The notes: generated by a model not told the origin, from the sequence alone. A stretch of DNA of 64,000 nt from Sorangium cellulosum (GCF_004135735.1 NZ_CP012670.1:3307501-3371500), one strand, 5' to 3'. Shown: positions 1 through 8,489, counted from the stretch's first letter. Numbers and translations are program-made.

Positions 1-1
1 C

Positions 2-313
2 GTCGCGCTCGCGACCGGTTGCTCCGAGGTCCGCTCTCCTCCCAATCCGGCGACGTACTTCGTGGATACGGAGTTCGATGTCCACGTGAGCCACCCGGTC
101 TACGGGGTGGTCGACGTCGCGCTCGGGTACAGCAACCTGAGCCCTCAGCTCGGCGAGGATGGCCAGCGCAGGACCATGTTCTACAGCCCTGGCGCCCAGT
201 TCTATCTCGACATCACCGCCAACCTCGACGCCATCTATGCGAAGGTCACCGGCCGCGGCGAGAAGAAGGACAAGCCCGAGATGGCGCGCGCTGGGGGCCA
301 GCGACACCTCTAG
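2..313 (+). CDS. Lipoprotein, 5' end cut by window edge
   Basis: The last 103 codons of a plus-strand gene are visible and end at a TAG. The first visible residues, VALATGC followed by SEVR, read as the end of a lipoprotein signal peptide with a lipobox (A-T-G-C), so nearly the whole mature protein is present and probably only the signal n-region is missing. The mature part is short (about 97 residues) and ends in a charged tail (GRGEKKDKPEM). I recognise no domain. It faces the DUF99 gene convergently. The lipoprotein assignment follows from the lipobox; function is unknown. Confidence 0.6.
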   Translation, partial: VALATGCSEVRSPPNPATYFVDTEFDVHVSHPVYGVVDVALGYSNLSPQLGEDGQRRTMFYSPGAQFYLDITANLDAIYAKVTGRGEKKDKPEMARAGGQRHL

Positions 314-364
314 AGCGACGCCTGTACCGGAGGGGGGGAGCCCGCTCGTGAAGCCGGCGCGCCC

Positions 365-940
365 TCACGCACGCCCGCGGCTCTCGCCGGTAGCCAGCCC
401 GCCGGCGATGAGGTGCGCCGCGCGCAGCGGCTCGGGCAGGCGGCCGTGCACCGACAGCCGCGAGATCAGCGCGCCCGCATCTTCCAGCGAGATGCCGGCG
501 CGCTGCACGTACACGCCGGCGACGGGCTCCATCGGGCCGGCGCGCTCGATGAGCGCCCACTTGCGGCGTCCCCCCCGGACGCGCGAGAGCAGCGCGTCGC
601 GGATCGCCGGCAGGTCGGGGAGGCGCCGCGCCACGACCACGACCGGGAGGGCGAGGGCGTCGTGCAGCGCCGCGAGGTCGACCACGTTGAACCCCGCCAC
701 CGCGATGCCCTGGAGCAGCACCACGTGCGCCTGGGCGTAGAAGCGGCAGCCGGAGATCATCGCGGCGATGGCCGCCGTGGCGTTGCGCCCGTCGCGGCGG
801 ACACGGGTGGAGAGCACGCCTTCGAGGCGCAGACCCGCGAAGACCGCCCCGACGACGGGCACGTCGCCGCGGTGCTCGCGGGCGAACGGCGCGTCGTCGA
901 CGCCGATGACGTGGGAGAGGCGGGCGGGGCGCGATGGCAC
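365..940 (-). CDS. DUF99 family protein
   Basis: This 191-residue protein matches the DUF99/UPF0215 family, whose fold is related to endonuclease V but whose role is not established. The family pattern is visible near the N-terminus: SHVIGVDDAPF, then VPVVGAVFAG, then a stretch around LSTRVRRDGRNATAAI. The length is normal for the family. The start is a GTG at 938-940 without a strong ribosome site. It is divergent from the secreted AMIN-like gene, with 60 bases between the starts, and convergent with the lipoprotein. Family assignment is fairly sure; biochemical function is unknown. Confidence 0.75.
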   Translation of the reverse strand: MPSRPARLSHVIGVDDAPFAREHRGDVPVVGAVFAGLRLEGVLSTRVRRDGRNATAAIAAMISGCRFYAQAHVVLLQGIAVAGFNVVDLAALHDALALPVVVVARRLPDLPAIRDALLSRVRGGRRKWALIERAGPMEPVAGVYVQRAGISLEDAGALISRLSVHGRLPEPLRAAHLIAGGLATGESRGRA

Positions 941-1000
941 GCGGCGAGCTTAACGCGCTGCCGTCTTCTCCAGGCCAGGCGGTCGTGCTGTACTGCCACG

Positions 1001-1708
1001 GTGCGACCTCCCCGGCAGATCCCTCTGGTCCTCTCGCTGGCGCTCGCCCTCACCCCGTCGCTCGCCCTGGCGCAGAGCTCGCCCGGCGCCGCCCCGGCGC
1101 CCGCGGAGGCCGCGCCGGCGCCCGCGAAGGCCGCCCCGCGCGCGCCGGCGGCGACGGGCGCGCCCCGCGCCGGCGACGCCGGCCAGCTCCAGGCGCCCTC
1201 GCAGCGGCCCGCCCCCGCGCGCAAGCCGGCGCGCAAGCCGAAGCAGGAGGACGCGCCGCCGGACACCGGGCGGCCGCTCGCCACCTTCCCCGGCTTCCGC
1301 GTGCTCCCGACCGGGGGCTCGCGCGTGTTCGTGCAGATCCACGGCGGCAAGGTGGACGTGTCCGAGTCGAAGGCCGAAGGGCGGCTCGTCTACCGCATGA
1401 AGGGGACAGGGGCGATCCAGACCAACCGCTTCCCGCTCGTCACCGCGTTCTTCCCGACCCCGGTGACCCGCGTGCAGCTCGTCGCCCAGGGCGACGATCT
1501 CGACATGGTGATCGACCTGCGCGCGCCGTCCGCCGCGACGTACCGGGTCATCGAGACCGAGCAGGGGAGCGTGCTCCAGGTCGACTTCCCCCCGGCCGTC
1601 CCCGAGCCGCGCGCCGCGCCGCCGGCCGCGGGACCGCCAGAGCGCGCGGCCCCCCGCTCGCTCTCGCAGCCGCCCGAGGGCGACGGCGGCGGCGCGGCCG
1701 AGCTCTAG
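1001..1708 (+). CDS. Secreted Pro/Ala-rich protein with AMIN-like domain
   Basis: I start the gene at the GTG at 1001 because the next 24 residues form a clean Sec signal peptide (basic MRPPRQ, hydrophobic LVLSLALALTPS, cleavage after LALA). An Ala/Pro/Lys-rich linker of about 60 residues follows. Then comes a beta-rich domain from about residue 85 to 195, with FRVLPTGGSRVFVQIHG near its start and repeated hydrophobic strands, which resembles AMIN domains that bind peptidoglycan or sit in secretin-type envelope proteins. The tail is again Pro-rich. The protein is 235 residues. Secretion is well supported; the AMIN assignment is an inference from pattern only. It ends 31 bases from the end of ctaA on the other strand. 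Confidence 0.65.
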   Translation: MRPPRQIPLVLSLALALTPSLALAQSSPGAAPAPAEAAPAPAKAAPRAPAATGAPRAGDAGQLQAPSQRPAPARKPARKPKQEDAPPDTGRPLATFPGFRVLPTGGSRVFVQIHGGKVDVSESKAEGRLVYRMKGTGAIQTNRFPLVTAFFPTPVTRVQLVAQGDDLDMVIDLRAPSAATYRVIETEQGSVLQVDFPPAVPEPRAAPPAAGPPERAAPRSLSQPPEGDGGGAAEL

Positions 1709-1739
1709 GTCCCGCGCCTCCCACGCCGCCGCGCCGCGC

Positions 1740-2714
1740 TCACCCCGAGGTCGCGATCGCCTCGCGCTGCGCCGCCTCGCCGCGCGGGCCGGAGGTCACG
1801 GCCGAGGCCGGCTCGCCCAGCGCCGCCGCGGCGAGCGTCACGAGCACCATCCACAGGAGATCGGCGAGCAGGAGGTGGACGAGCTGCAGCCACACCGGCG
1901 CGAGCAAGAGCAGGTTGACGACCCCCGCGCCCATCTGCAGGAGCACGAGCCCCGCGGTCGCCGTCGAGAGCCGCTCGACCAGGGGGGAGCGGCGCCGGGC
2001 GGCGATGGCCCCGCGCGCAAAGAGCAGGTAGACGCTCACGATCGTCGCGGCGATCGGGTGCAGCACGCGCAGCTGGAGCAGGAAGTGCGCGGTGGGCGAG
2101 AAGTCCTGGGCGATGCCCTCGCGGAGCGAGCCCGCCGCGAAGAGCGTGTCGCCGAGCGCCGCGATGGCGCCGGTGACGCCCACCACGAGGACCCCGAGGA
2201 GCGCGGCGCCGACCAGCGCGCCCGCCGCGCCCTGGCCGCGCAGGCGCACGCGCCGGCCCCCGAGCCCGAAGTAGAGCGTGCAGGTCATGGCGCCCACGAG
2301 CAGGAACGTGTTGATGAGGTGCACGGCCATCCAGAGCGCGCGGGCCGCGGACGCGTCGTGGGCGACATACTCGAGCAGGACGATCCCGGCGCCGACCGCC
2401 GCCTCGGTGATCATGAGCACCATCGAGGCGGCCGCGCCGCCCCGCGCCGGATGACCCGCCGGGAAGGCGCGGAGCGCCCAGACGAGCTGCAGGCCGACGA
2501 GCAGGAACGCGATGCCCGAGGTGATCCGGTGCGTGTACTCGATGAAGGTGGCCACGCTCGGGGCGCGGGGGATGACGTCGCCGTTGCATGTCGGCCAGTG
2601 GCTGCCGCAGCCGGCCCCCGAGCCGGTCGCGCGCACGAACGCGCCCCACAGGATCACGCCCAGCGTGAACGTCAGCGCGAAGGCCGAGAGCTTCCAGAAC
2701 CGCGCCTGAGTCAT
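1740..2714 (-). CDS. ctaA: Heme A synthase, COX15/CtaA family
   Basis: This 324-residue multi-pass membrane protein is heme A synthase, which oxidises the C8 methyl group of heme O to give heme A for aa3-type cytochrome oxidase. Eight hydrophobic segments are visible. The four histidines expected as heme ligands are present in EYTHRITSG, AVHLIN, LRVLHPI and QLVHLLL. A Cys pair (GAGCG...PTCNG) sits in the first extracytoplasmic loop, as in bacterial CtaA. The start is an ATG with GGAG a few bases upstream. The gene stands alone, divergent from the response regulator at 2923. No oxidase subunit or ctaB is nearby. Confidence 0.9.
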   Translation of the reverse strand: MTQARFWKLSAFALTFTLGVILWGAFVRATGSGAGCGSHWPTCNGDVIPRAPSVATFIEYTHRITSGIAFLLVGLQLVWALRAFPAGHPARGGAAASMVLMITEAAVGAGIVLLEYVAHDASAARALWMAVHLINTFLLVGAMTCTLYFGLGGRRVRLRGQGAAGALVGAALLGVLVVGVTGAIAALGDTLFAAGSLREGIAQDFSPTAHFLLQLRVLHPIAATIVSVYLLFARGAIAARRRSPLVERLSTATAGLVLLQMGAGVVNLLLLAPVWLQLVHLLLADLLWMVLVTLAAAALGEPASAVTSGPRGEAAQREAIATSG

Positions 2715-2799
2715 GGGGGCTCCTTACCGCGAAACCCGCGCGACGGCAGCCTGCGCGCGGCCGGCGACGCGCGCGCGACCTGCGGGGGGCGCGCGACGG

Positions 2800-2859
2800 G
2801 GCGCGCGGCGGCCCGCGTGGCCGGTCCGCGGGGGTGGGCCGGCCACGCGGGCCGCCGCG
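2800..2859. repeat. 23-bp perfect inverted repeat
   Basis: The arms 2800-2822 and 2837-2859 are exact reverse complements over 23 bases with a 14-base loop (2823-2836). They lie between the divergent starts of ctaA (2714) and the GGDEF regulator (2923). No T-run follows on either strand. The element could form a strong hairpin in the leader of the regulator, or be a dimeric protein site; the sequence does not decide which. Confidence 0.8.
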
Positions 2860-2922
2860 CGATCCCCCGCGTCGCCGCGCGACCCCGTTGCGCCCGGCCC
2901 CGCCCGAAGGGAGGATGGGCCC

Positions 2923-4071
2923 GTGCCGATCAACGAGGACAATCGAGGCGCTCTGCCCGCTGTGCCGGTCGAGCTCGTGAGCGCCCGTCCGGCCAGGATC
3001 GTGGTCGCGGACGACGACCGGATCGCGCGCCAGATGCTGGTGAGCATGCTCCAGAAGGCCGGCTTCGTGGTCGACGCGGTGGACGACGGCCAGGAGGCGC
3101 TCGAGCTCATCGGGCGCGGGGGCGTCGACCTCGCGCTGCTCGACATCGTGATGCCCCGGCTCTCGGGCCTCGAAGCGTGCAGGCTCCTCAAGAGCATGAC
3201 CTCCGAGGCGTTCCTGCCCGTGGTGCTGGTCACGGCGAAGACCGACACGGCGAGCCGCGTCGAGGGGCTCAAGATCGGCGCCGACGACTACGTCTGCAAG
3301 CCGTTCGAGGAGGAGGAGCTCCTCGCGCGCGTCGGGGCGATGCTGCGGATCAAGCGGCTGCACGACCACGTGGCGGCGCAGCGCGCGTACCTGGAGCAGC
3401 TCTCGATCCACGACGAGATGACGGGTCTCTACAACTACCGCTACCTCTTCACGCGGCTGAACGAGGAGTTCAAGCGCGCCGAGCGGTACCACGAGCCGTT
3501 CGCCTGCGTGCTCGTCGACATCGACCGGCTGAAGGCGCTGAACGACGTCGGGGGGCGCTCGCTCGGCGACGCCGTGATCCGGCGCGTGTCCGAGGGGATC
3601 CGCCGCTCGGTCCGCGAGGTGGACGTGGTGGCGCGCTACGGCGGCGAGGAGTTCCTCGTGGTCCTGCCGAGCACGCACTTCGCCGGCTCGCTGACGGTCG
3701 CCGAGCGGATCTGGCGCGAGGCCGCCGGCAACCCGGTCGAGTACGGCGGCTCCGCGCGGCCGTTCTCGGTGTCGATCGGCGTGGCGCTCTACCCCTCGCG
3801 CGACGTGCGCACGAAGGACGCGCTGATCCGCGCCGCCGAGAGCGCGCTCCACCAGGCGAAGCGCGAGGGCGGCAACCGGATCTGCGTCTTCCAGCAGCAC
3901 GGCCAGATCTACACCCCCGCCGGGAGCGCCGAGCCGGGCGCCCCGCTCCTCTCCGGCAAGCGCCGGCGGCCGAGCGACCCCACGTTCGTCGCGGCCCCGG
4001 ACGAGCCGAGGGAGCCGCCGTCGCGGCGGAGCGGAGAGCTCCAGCCCTTCCCGCTGCGCAAGCCGCTCTAG
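2923..4071 (+). CDS. Response regulator with GGDEF diguanylate cyclase domain
   Basis: This 382-residue protein has an N-terminal receiver domain (acidic DDD, phospho-acceptor Asp in LALLDIVMP, Thr in VLVTAK, Lys in VCKPFEE) and a C-terminal GGDEF domain. The active-site motif is GGEEF, so it should make cyclic-di-GMP. An inhibitory I-site (REVD, five residues before GGEEF) is intact, so product inhibition is likely. The GTG start at 2923 is chosen because GAAGGGAGGA precedes it at good spacing and no conserved sequence is lost. The next gene, a second response regulator, begins 19 bases downstream, so the two are probably co-transcribed. No histidine kinase is adjacent. Confidence 0.88.
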   Translation: MPINEDNRGALPAVPVELVSARPARIVVADDDRIARQMLVSMLQKAGFVVDAVDDGQEALELIGRGGVDLALLDIVMPRLSGLEACRLLKSMTSEAFLPVVLVTAKTDTASRVEGLKIGADDYVCKPFEEEELLARVGAMLRIKRLHDHVAAQRAYLEQLSIHDEMTGLYNYRYLFTRLNEEFKRAERYHEPFACVLVDIDRLKALNDVGGRSLGDAVIRRVSEGIRRSVREVDVVARYGGEEFLVVLPSTHFAGSLTVAERIWREAAGNPVEYGGSARPFSVSIGVALYPSRDVRTKDALIRAAESALHQAKREGGNRICVFQQHGQIYTPAGSAEPGAPLLSGKRRRPSDPTFVAAPDEPREPPSRRSGELQPFPLRKPL

Positions 4072-4090
4072 GCGCGCGCCGCCCCGCCCC

Positions 4091-5545
4091 GTGAACGCCG
4101 CCGCCCGCGCCCGCATCCTCATCATCGACGACGAGCCCGCGCAGCGCCGCGGCCTGGCGCGCGCGCTCGTGCGCGACTTCGAGGTCCTCACCGCGGAGGA
4201 CGGCCCCGCGGCGCTCGGGCTGCTCGCGACCACCCACGTCGACGCGGTGCTGCTCGATCTCGCCATGCCGCGCATGAGCGGCGCCGAGGTGCTCGACCGG
4301 ATCCGGTCGGCGCACCCCGACCTCGAGGTCGTGGTGATGGCCGGCCACGGCGAGCTCGACGCCGCGATCGCGGCCGTGCGCGCCGGCGCGTTCGCGTTCG
4401 TGACGCGGCCCCTCGATCCGGAGGCGGCGGCGGCGATCGCGCTGGAGCGCGCCGTCGAGCGCCGGCGGCTGCTCGCCCGCGCGAGGGCCCTCGAGGAGCG
4501 GGTCGACCTGCACGAGCAGCTCGGCGAGGTCATCGCCAGCTCCGCGGCGATGCAGGAGGCCTACCGCAAGGCGATCGGCGTCTCGGCGCTGGACGCGCCC
4601 GTCCTGCTCTCGGGCGAGCCCGGGACGGGCAAGGAGCTCCTTGCGCGCGCCGTCCACCGGCGAGGGCCGCGCGCCGAGCGGCCGTTCGTCGCCGTCGATT
4701 GCAGCGCGCTCCCGGAGGCGCGCGTCGAGGACGAGCTCTTCGGCCTGGATCGCGAGGCGCCCCCGGACGGGCGCGCCAGGGCGGGCCTGATCGAGGCGGC
4801 GGACAAGGGCACGCTGTTCCTCGAGGAGGTCTCGGCGCTGCCGCTCGCGGCCCAGGCGAGGCTGCTCCGGGTCCTCACGCACGGCGAGATCGCGAGGGCA
4901 GGGGGCGGCGAGCCGCGGCGCAGCGACGCGCGCGTCATCGCGTCGACCAGCGTCGACCTCCGGGAGCGCGTCGCCGCCGGCCGCTTCCGGGAGGATCTCT
5001 ACTACCGGCTCGGCGTCATCCTCATCGAGCTGCCGCCGCTGCGGCGGCGCAGGGAGGACATCGCGCTGCTCGCGAGCCATTTCCTGCGCCGGTGCGCGCT
5101 CCGGCACGGGCGCGACGTCACGCGGATCGGCCCCGAGGCGGCGCGCCTCCTGCGCGAGCACGCCTGGCCGGGCAACGCGCGCGAGCTCGCGAGCGCGATC
5201 GAGCACGCGGTCATCTCGGCGCGGGGCGAGGCGATCCTGCCCGCGGATCTGCCGTCGTCCGTGTCGGGGCGCCCCGAGCCGGAGCGGCGCCCTCCCAGGG
5301 ACGCGATCGTGCTGCCCGCGGACCTCTGCGAGCTCCCGTACGCGGCGGCCAAGGAGCGCGCCGTGGATGCGTTCGAGCAGATCTACCTCGGACGCGTGCT
5401 GCAGCGGGCGGGCAACAACCTCAGCGAGGCGGCGCGGCGGGCGGGCATGGATCGATCGAATTTCCGGAGGCTCAAGAAAAAGGTCGAATCGAGGGGGAAC
5501 GAGGGGGAGGACGGGCCGGGGTCGGGGGGAGAGGACGCGGCCTGA
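4091..5545 (+). CDS. NtrC-like regulator with degenerate receiver and sigma-54 loop
   Basis: The 484-residue protein has NtrC domain order: receiver (1-120), AAA+ (about 145-380), and a Fis-type helix-turn-helix at the end (NLSEAARRAGMDRSNFRRL). Walker A is intact (GEPGTGKE) and Walker B reads GTLFLEEV. The GAFTGA loop that contacts sigma-54 is absent: ELFG is followed directly by LDREAPPDGR. In the receiver the acidic pocket and Asp remain, but the usual switch Thr is Ala (VVMAGHG) and the usual Lys is Arg (FVTRPLD). It may therefore regulate without sigma-54 and without normal phospho-switching. The GTG start lies 19 bases after the GGDEF gene. Confidence 0.85.
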   Translation: MNAAARARILIIDDEPAQRRGLARALVRDFEVLTAEDGPAALGLLATTHVDAVLLDLAMPRMSGAEVLDRIRSAHPDLEVVVMAGHGELDAAIAAVRAGAFAFVTRPLDPEAAAAIALERAVERRRLLARARALEERVDLHEQLGEVIASSAAMQEAYRKAIGVSALDAPVLLSGEPGTGKELLARAVHRRGPRAERPFVAVDCSALPEARVEDELFGLDREAPPDGRARAGLIEAADKGTLFLEEVSALPLAAQARLLRVLTHGEIARAGGGEPRRSDARVIASTSVDLRERVAAGRFREDLYYRLGVILIELPPLRRRREDIALLASHFLRRCALRHGRDVTRIGPEAARLLREHAWPGNARELASAIEHAVISARGEAILPADLPSSVSGRPEPERRPPRDAIVLPADLCELPYAAAKERAVDAFEQIYLGRVLQRAGNNLSEAARRAGMDRSNFRRLKKKVESRGNEGEDGPGSGGEDAA

Positions 5546-5600
5546 CGCGCGCCGCGCGCCGCGCAAGCGCGCCGCCGGCTCGTGCTACGTTGCGCCGAAA

Positions 5601-6992
5601 ATGGCCCGACGCGCTGCACGTGGTGCCCTGATCGCCGCCGCTGTCACCCTCGCGGTCCGGCTCGCCCCCTCTCCCGCCGCCGCCGACGAGACCGGCGGCG
5701 CCCCGCCGCGCCGCGCGGCGGCGGTCCTCGATCTCCCCCGCATCCTCGCGCTCGCCGACCGGAACCACCCGCACATCGCCGCCGCCCGCGCGAAGCTGAG
5801 CCAGGTCCGCGCGCAGCTCGACGAGGCCCGCTACGCGCCGTTCTCGCAGTTCAAGCTGACGGGCGGCGTCGCGCTCGCGCCGACGGTCCGCGGCAACAAC
5901 GTCTTCAGCCCGAACACCGACGTCTCGCTCACCTCGAGCCTGGGCGTCGCGTGGCGCGCGAACATCGACGGCGTGGTGCCCCTCTGGACGTTCGGCAAGA
6001 TCACGAACCTCTGGAGCGCCGCCGAGGCGAACGTGCGGGTGAACCAGGCGAACGTCGAGAAGGAGCGGGACGCGGTGCGGCTCGACGTCCGCAAGGCCTA
6101 CTTCGGTCTCCAGCTCGCGCGCGACTCGCGCAGCCTGCTCGTGGACGTTCGGGGCGAGCTGGACAAGGCGCTCCGGCGCCTGGAGGAGCAGGTCGAGGAC
6201 GACGAGGGCGACCCGATCGAGCTCCTCAAGCTCCAGACGTTCGCGGCCGAGCTCGAGGCGCGCGGGGCGGAGGTCGAGAAGTTCATCTCGGTCGCGCTGG
6301 CGGGGCTCAGGTTCTACACGGGCGTCGCGGATCTGGACATCCCCGACGCCCCCATCCGCCCGCCGGCGCACCGGCTCGGGCACCTCACCCGGTACCTGAC
6401 GGCGGCGCGCCTGTACCGGCCGGAGCTCGCGCAGGCGCGCGCCGGCCTCGACGCGCGGTCCGCGCAGGTGCGGCTCGCGCGCGCCCAGCTGTTCCCCGAC
6501 ATCGGCCTCGGCCTGCAGGTCGGGGTGAGCGCCGCGCCCGAGGTCGCGGATCAGCTGAACCCGTTCACCAGCGATCCGGGCAACTACTTCCACTACGGCG
6601 CCGCGCTCGTGCTGCAGTGGAAGCTCGATCTGCTCCCGCAGTCGGCGCGCATCCGCTTCGCCGAGGCGCAGCTCGAGGAGATGGCCGCGACGCAGCGCTT
6701 CGCCATGGGCGGGGTCGCGACCGAGGTCGAGACCGCCTACGCCGAGGTCGTGGAGGCGCAGAAGCGCCTCGACGCCTACACCAAGGCGGCGAAGTACGGC
6801 AAGCGGTGGCTCGTGATGGTGCAGCAGGGGATCGACGTCGGGACGATGGCGGAGAAGGACCTGATCGACCCAGCCAAGGCGTACGCCATGAACCGCTTCA
6901 ACCAGCTCAACGCGACGATGGAGCTCGACATGGCGATGTCGCGCCTCGCGAAGGCGACCGGCTGGGACGCGATCGCGCCGGACGGCATGTAG
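5601..6992 (+). CDS. TolC-family outer membrane protein
   Basis: This 463-residue protein fits the outer membrane efflux (OEP/TolC) family: a signal peptide (MARRAARG, hydrophobic core, cleavage near AAADE), two similar halves rich in long amphipathic helices, and the family pattern of a repeated L..A...Hxxhxxxxa near residue 50 and an internal repeat from about residue 250. Such proteins are outer-membrane channels for tripartite pumps or type I secretion. The ATG at 5601 is chosen because the signal peptide starts there. No membrane-fusion or inner-membrane pump gene is adjacent, so the partner must be elsewhere. The last codons and stop lie within a local duplication. Confidence 0.8.
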   Translation: MARRAARGALIAAAVTLAVRLAPSPAAADETGGAPPRRAAAVLDLPRILALADRNHPHIAAARAKLSQVRAQLDEARYAPFSQFKLTGGVALAPTVRGNNVFSPNTDVSLTSSLGVAWRANIDGVVPLWTFGKITNLWSAAEANVRVNQANVEKERDAVRLDVRKAYFGLQLARDSRSLLVDVRGELDKALRRLEEQVEDDEGDPIELLKLQTFAAELEARGAEVEKFISVALAGLRFYTGVADLDIPDAPIRPPAHRLGHLTRYLTAARLYRPELAQARAGLDARSAQVRLARAQLFPDIGLGLQVGVSAAPEVADQLNPFTSDPGNYFHYGAALVLQWKLDLLPQSARIRFAEAQLEEMAATQRFAMGGVATEVETAYAEVVEAQKRLDAYTKAAKYGKRWLVMVQQGIDVGTMAEKDLIDPAKAYAMNRFNQLNATMELDMAMSRLAKATGWDAIAPDGM

Positions 6993-7085
6993 TCGTCGTC
7001 GTCGCCCCCGATCGTCCCCCGCTCGGCGCCGCAGGCCTCGGCATGTAGTCGTCGTCGCCCCCGATCGTCCCCCGCTCGGCGCCGC
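6984..7085. repeat. Tandem duplication spanning the TolC-like stop codon
   Basis: Copy 1 (6984-7032) and copy 2 (7040-7085) are identical except that copy 1 has one extra GTC triplet. Copy 1 includes the last Gly-Met codons and the TAG of the TolC-like gene, so copy 2 carries a non-functional echo of that gene end. The rest of the 285-base gap before ccmC holds nothing else I can identify. Confidence 0.85.
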
Positions 7086-7277
7086 GGACCCCGGAGGGGG
7101 GCCCGTCGCGCGGTCGACGCGGGCCGGCGTCCCGGCAGGGTCTCTGACGCACGGCGCGCGCTGGCCCGAGGGCGCGCGGCGAGCGCGAGCGAGGGGGCCG
7201 CCTCGCCCGCATCCCGGGCGGATCGCGCCGCGTCGCCTTGAACGCGCCCGGGCTTGGCATTACGGTGGCGCGCCAGC

Positions 7278-8063
7278 ATGGGAGCCGATGACGGGCAGGC
7301 GCTGCGCAGAGCGGCTTTGGCGGCGGACGGTGAGGCGGCGCGGCCCGGCGCGCGCGGCGCCTCCGGGGCGTCCACGGTCGTGTTCTCGGTCCTGCTCGCG
7401 GCGACCGCCGTCGCCATCCTCGGCACGCTCCACTTCGTCGCCTACGTCGTGCCGACGGAGGCCTCGATGGGGATCGTGCAGAAGATCTTCTACTTCCACG
7501 CCCCCGCCGGGTACGCGATGTACCTCGGCGCGGCCGCCTGCTTCGTCGGCTCCGCCGGCTACCTCGCGCGCGGCACCCAGTGGTGGGATTCGCTGGCGAA
7601 GTCCGGCGCGCAGGTCGCCGTGGCGATGGGGCTCATCGTCCTCATCACCGGTCCGCTCTGGGCCGCCAAGGCCTGGGGCGTGTACTGGACGTGGGACCCG
7701 CGGCTGACCACCTCGTTGCTCAGCGTCCTCATCTACATCGCTTACGTCGTGCTCCGGGCCTTCACCGGCGACAGCCACGCCGAGCGCAAGTTCGCCGCGG
7801 CCCTCGGCGTCCTCGGCGCGGCCAACCTGCCGATCATCCATTATTCGGTGCGGATGTGGGGGGGGAACCACCCGACGGTCATCACGCGCGGCGGCGGCGG
7901 CCTCGGGCACCCTGACATGAAGCTGGCGCTCGGCCTCGGCTTCCTCTCGTTCACCTTGCTCGCCGTCGTGCTCCTGTGGTCGCGCCTCCGCGTCGATCTC
8001 GCCTCCGCGCGGCTCGCGGAGGTCGAGCAAGAGGCCATCGAAGCCGGGATCGGAGAGGACTGA
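7278..8063 (+). CDS. ccmC: Cytochrome c maturation heme handling protein CcmC
   Basis: This 261-residue six-helix membrane protein matches CcmC, which loads heme onto CcmE in cytochrome c maturation. The Trp-rich motif (AWGVYWTWDPRLT) lies in the periplasmic loop, and the two conserved histidines that bind heme are in FYFHAPAGY and PIIHYSVRMW. The ATG at 7278 is preferred to the upstream TTG at 7254. The basic, Ala-rich N-terminal 35 residues before the first helix are longer than in Escherichia coli CcmC. Two small membrane proteins follow at once, consistent with the start of a ccm operon, although no other ccm genes are in this stretch. Confidence 0.9.
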   Translation: MGADDGQALRRAALAADGEAARPGARGASGASTVVFSVLLAATAVAILGTLHFVAYVVPTEASMGIVQKIFYFHAPAGYAMYLGAAACFVGSAGYLARGTQWWDSLAKSGAQVAVAMGLIVLITGPLWAAKAWGVYWTWDPRLTTSLLSVLIYIAYVVLRAFTGDSHAERKFAAALGVLGAANLPIIHYSVRMWGGNHPTVITRGGGGLGHPDMKLALGLGFLSFTLLAVVLLWSRLRVDLASARLAEVEQEAIEAGIGED

Positions 8064-8067
8064 GAAC

Positions 8068-8346
8068 GTGAATTCCCATCAATCCCTGTTCGCTCACGCG
8101 GCCATGCAGCAGCCGACGGGCACCCTGTCCGACGACCGGGCGCAGGCCTTCCGCCCCGTGGAGGGCGGGAACGAGCTCCAGAGCGGAGAGAAGCTGCTTG
8201 TCGAGGCGTACGCGGCGATCTGGATCATCCTCTTCGCGATGATCTTCCTCTCGTGGCGCCGGCAGAAGCAGATCGACCAGCGCATCGACGCGCTCGAGGC
8301 CGCCGTGCAGAAGGCCCGGGCCGACGCGGGCCAGGGGACGAGCTGA
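8068..8346 (+). CDS. CcmD-like small membrane protein
   Basis: A 92-residue protein starts (GTG) four bases after the ccmC stop. It has one transmembrane helix (about residues 47-63) followed by a basic RRQKQIDQRI and a short coiled coil, the plan of CcmD, which stabilises the CcmABC/CcmE complex. The N-terminal 45 residues are polar and poorly conserved in type; an ATG at 8104 would give a shorter 80-residue form closer to usual CcmD length. Assignment rests on position, size and topology rather than on a strong motif. Confidence 0.7.
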   Translation: MNSHQSLFAHAAMQQPTGTLSDDRAQAFRPVEGGNELQSGEKLLVEAYAAIWIILFAMIFLSWRRQKQIDQRIDALEAAVQKARADAGQGTS

Positions 8347-8489
8347 TGCCCAACCTCGGGGAGATGACCCCGCAGCACGCGCTCTACATCCCCGTGGTGC
8401 TGATGCTGGGGCTGATCGTCGGCTACATCCTGGGCAGCCGCGCCGTGCGCGCCGAGCTGGAACGACGTAAGCGCAGAATGAAAGAGTGA
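8346..8489 (+). CDS. 47-residue single-helix membrane protein
   Basis: The ATG overlaps the TGA of the CcmD-like gene by one base, so translation is probably coupled. The product has a single hydrophobic helix (YIPVVLMLGLIVGYILG, residues 14-30) and then a very basic cytoplasmic-type tail (RAELERRKRRMKE). No known family is recognised. Its place directly behind ccmC and a CcmD-like gene suggests a role in cytochrome c maturation or in the same membrane complex, which is an inference from context only. Confidence 0.6.
   Translation: MPNLGEMTPQHALYIPVVLMLGLIVGYILGSRAVRAELERRKRRMKE

Noticed and set aside
1705-5566. Very long open minus-strand frames opposite ctaA and the two response regulators
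   Set aside because: Arg/Ala/His-rich low-complexity products without homology. The plus and minus genes called here have full family motifs.
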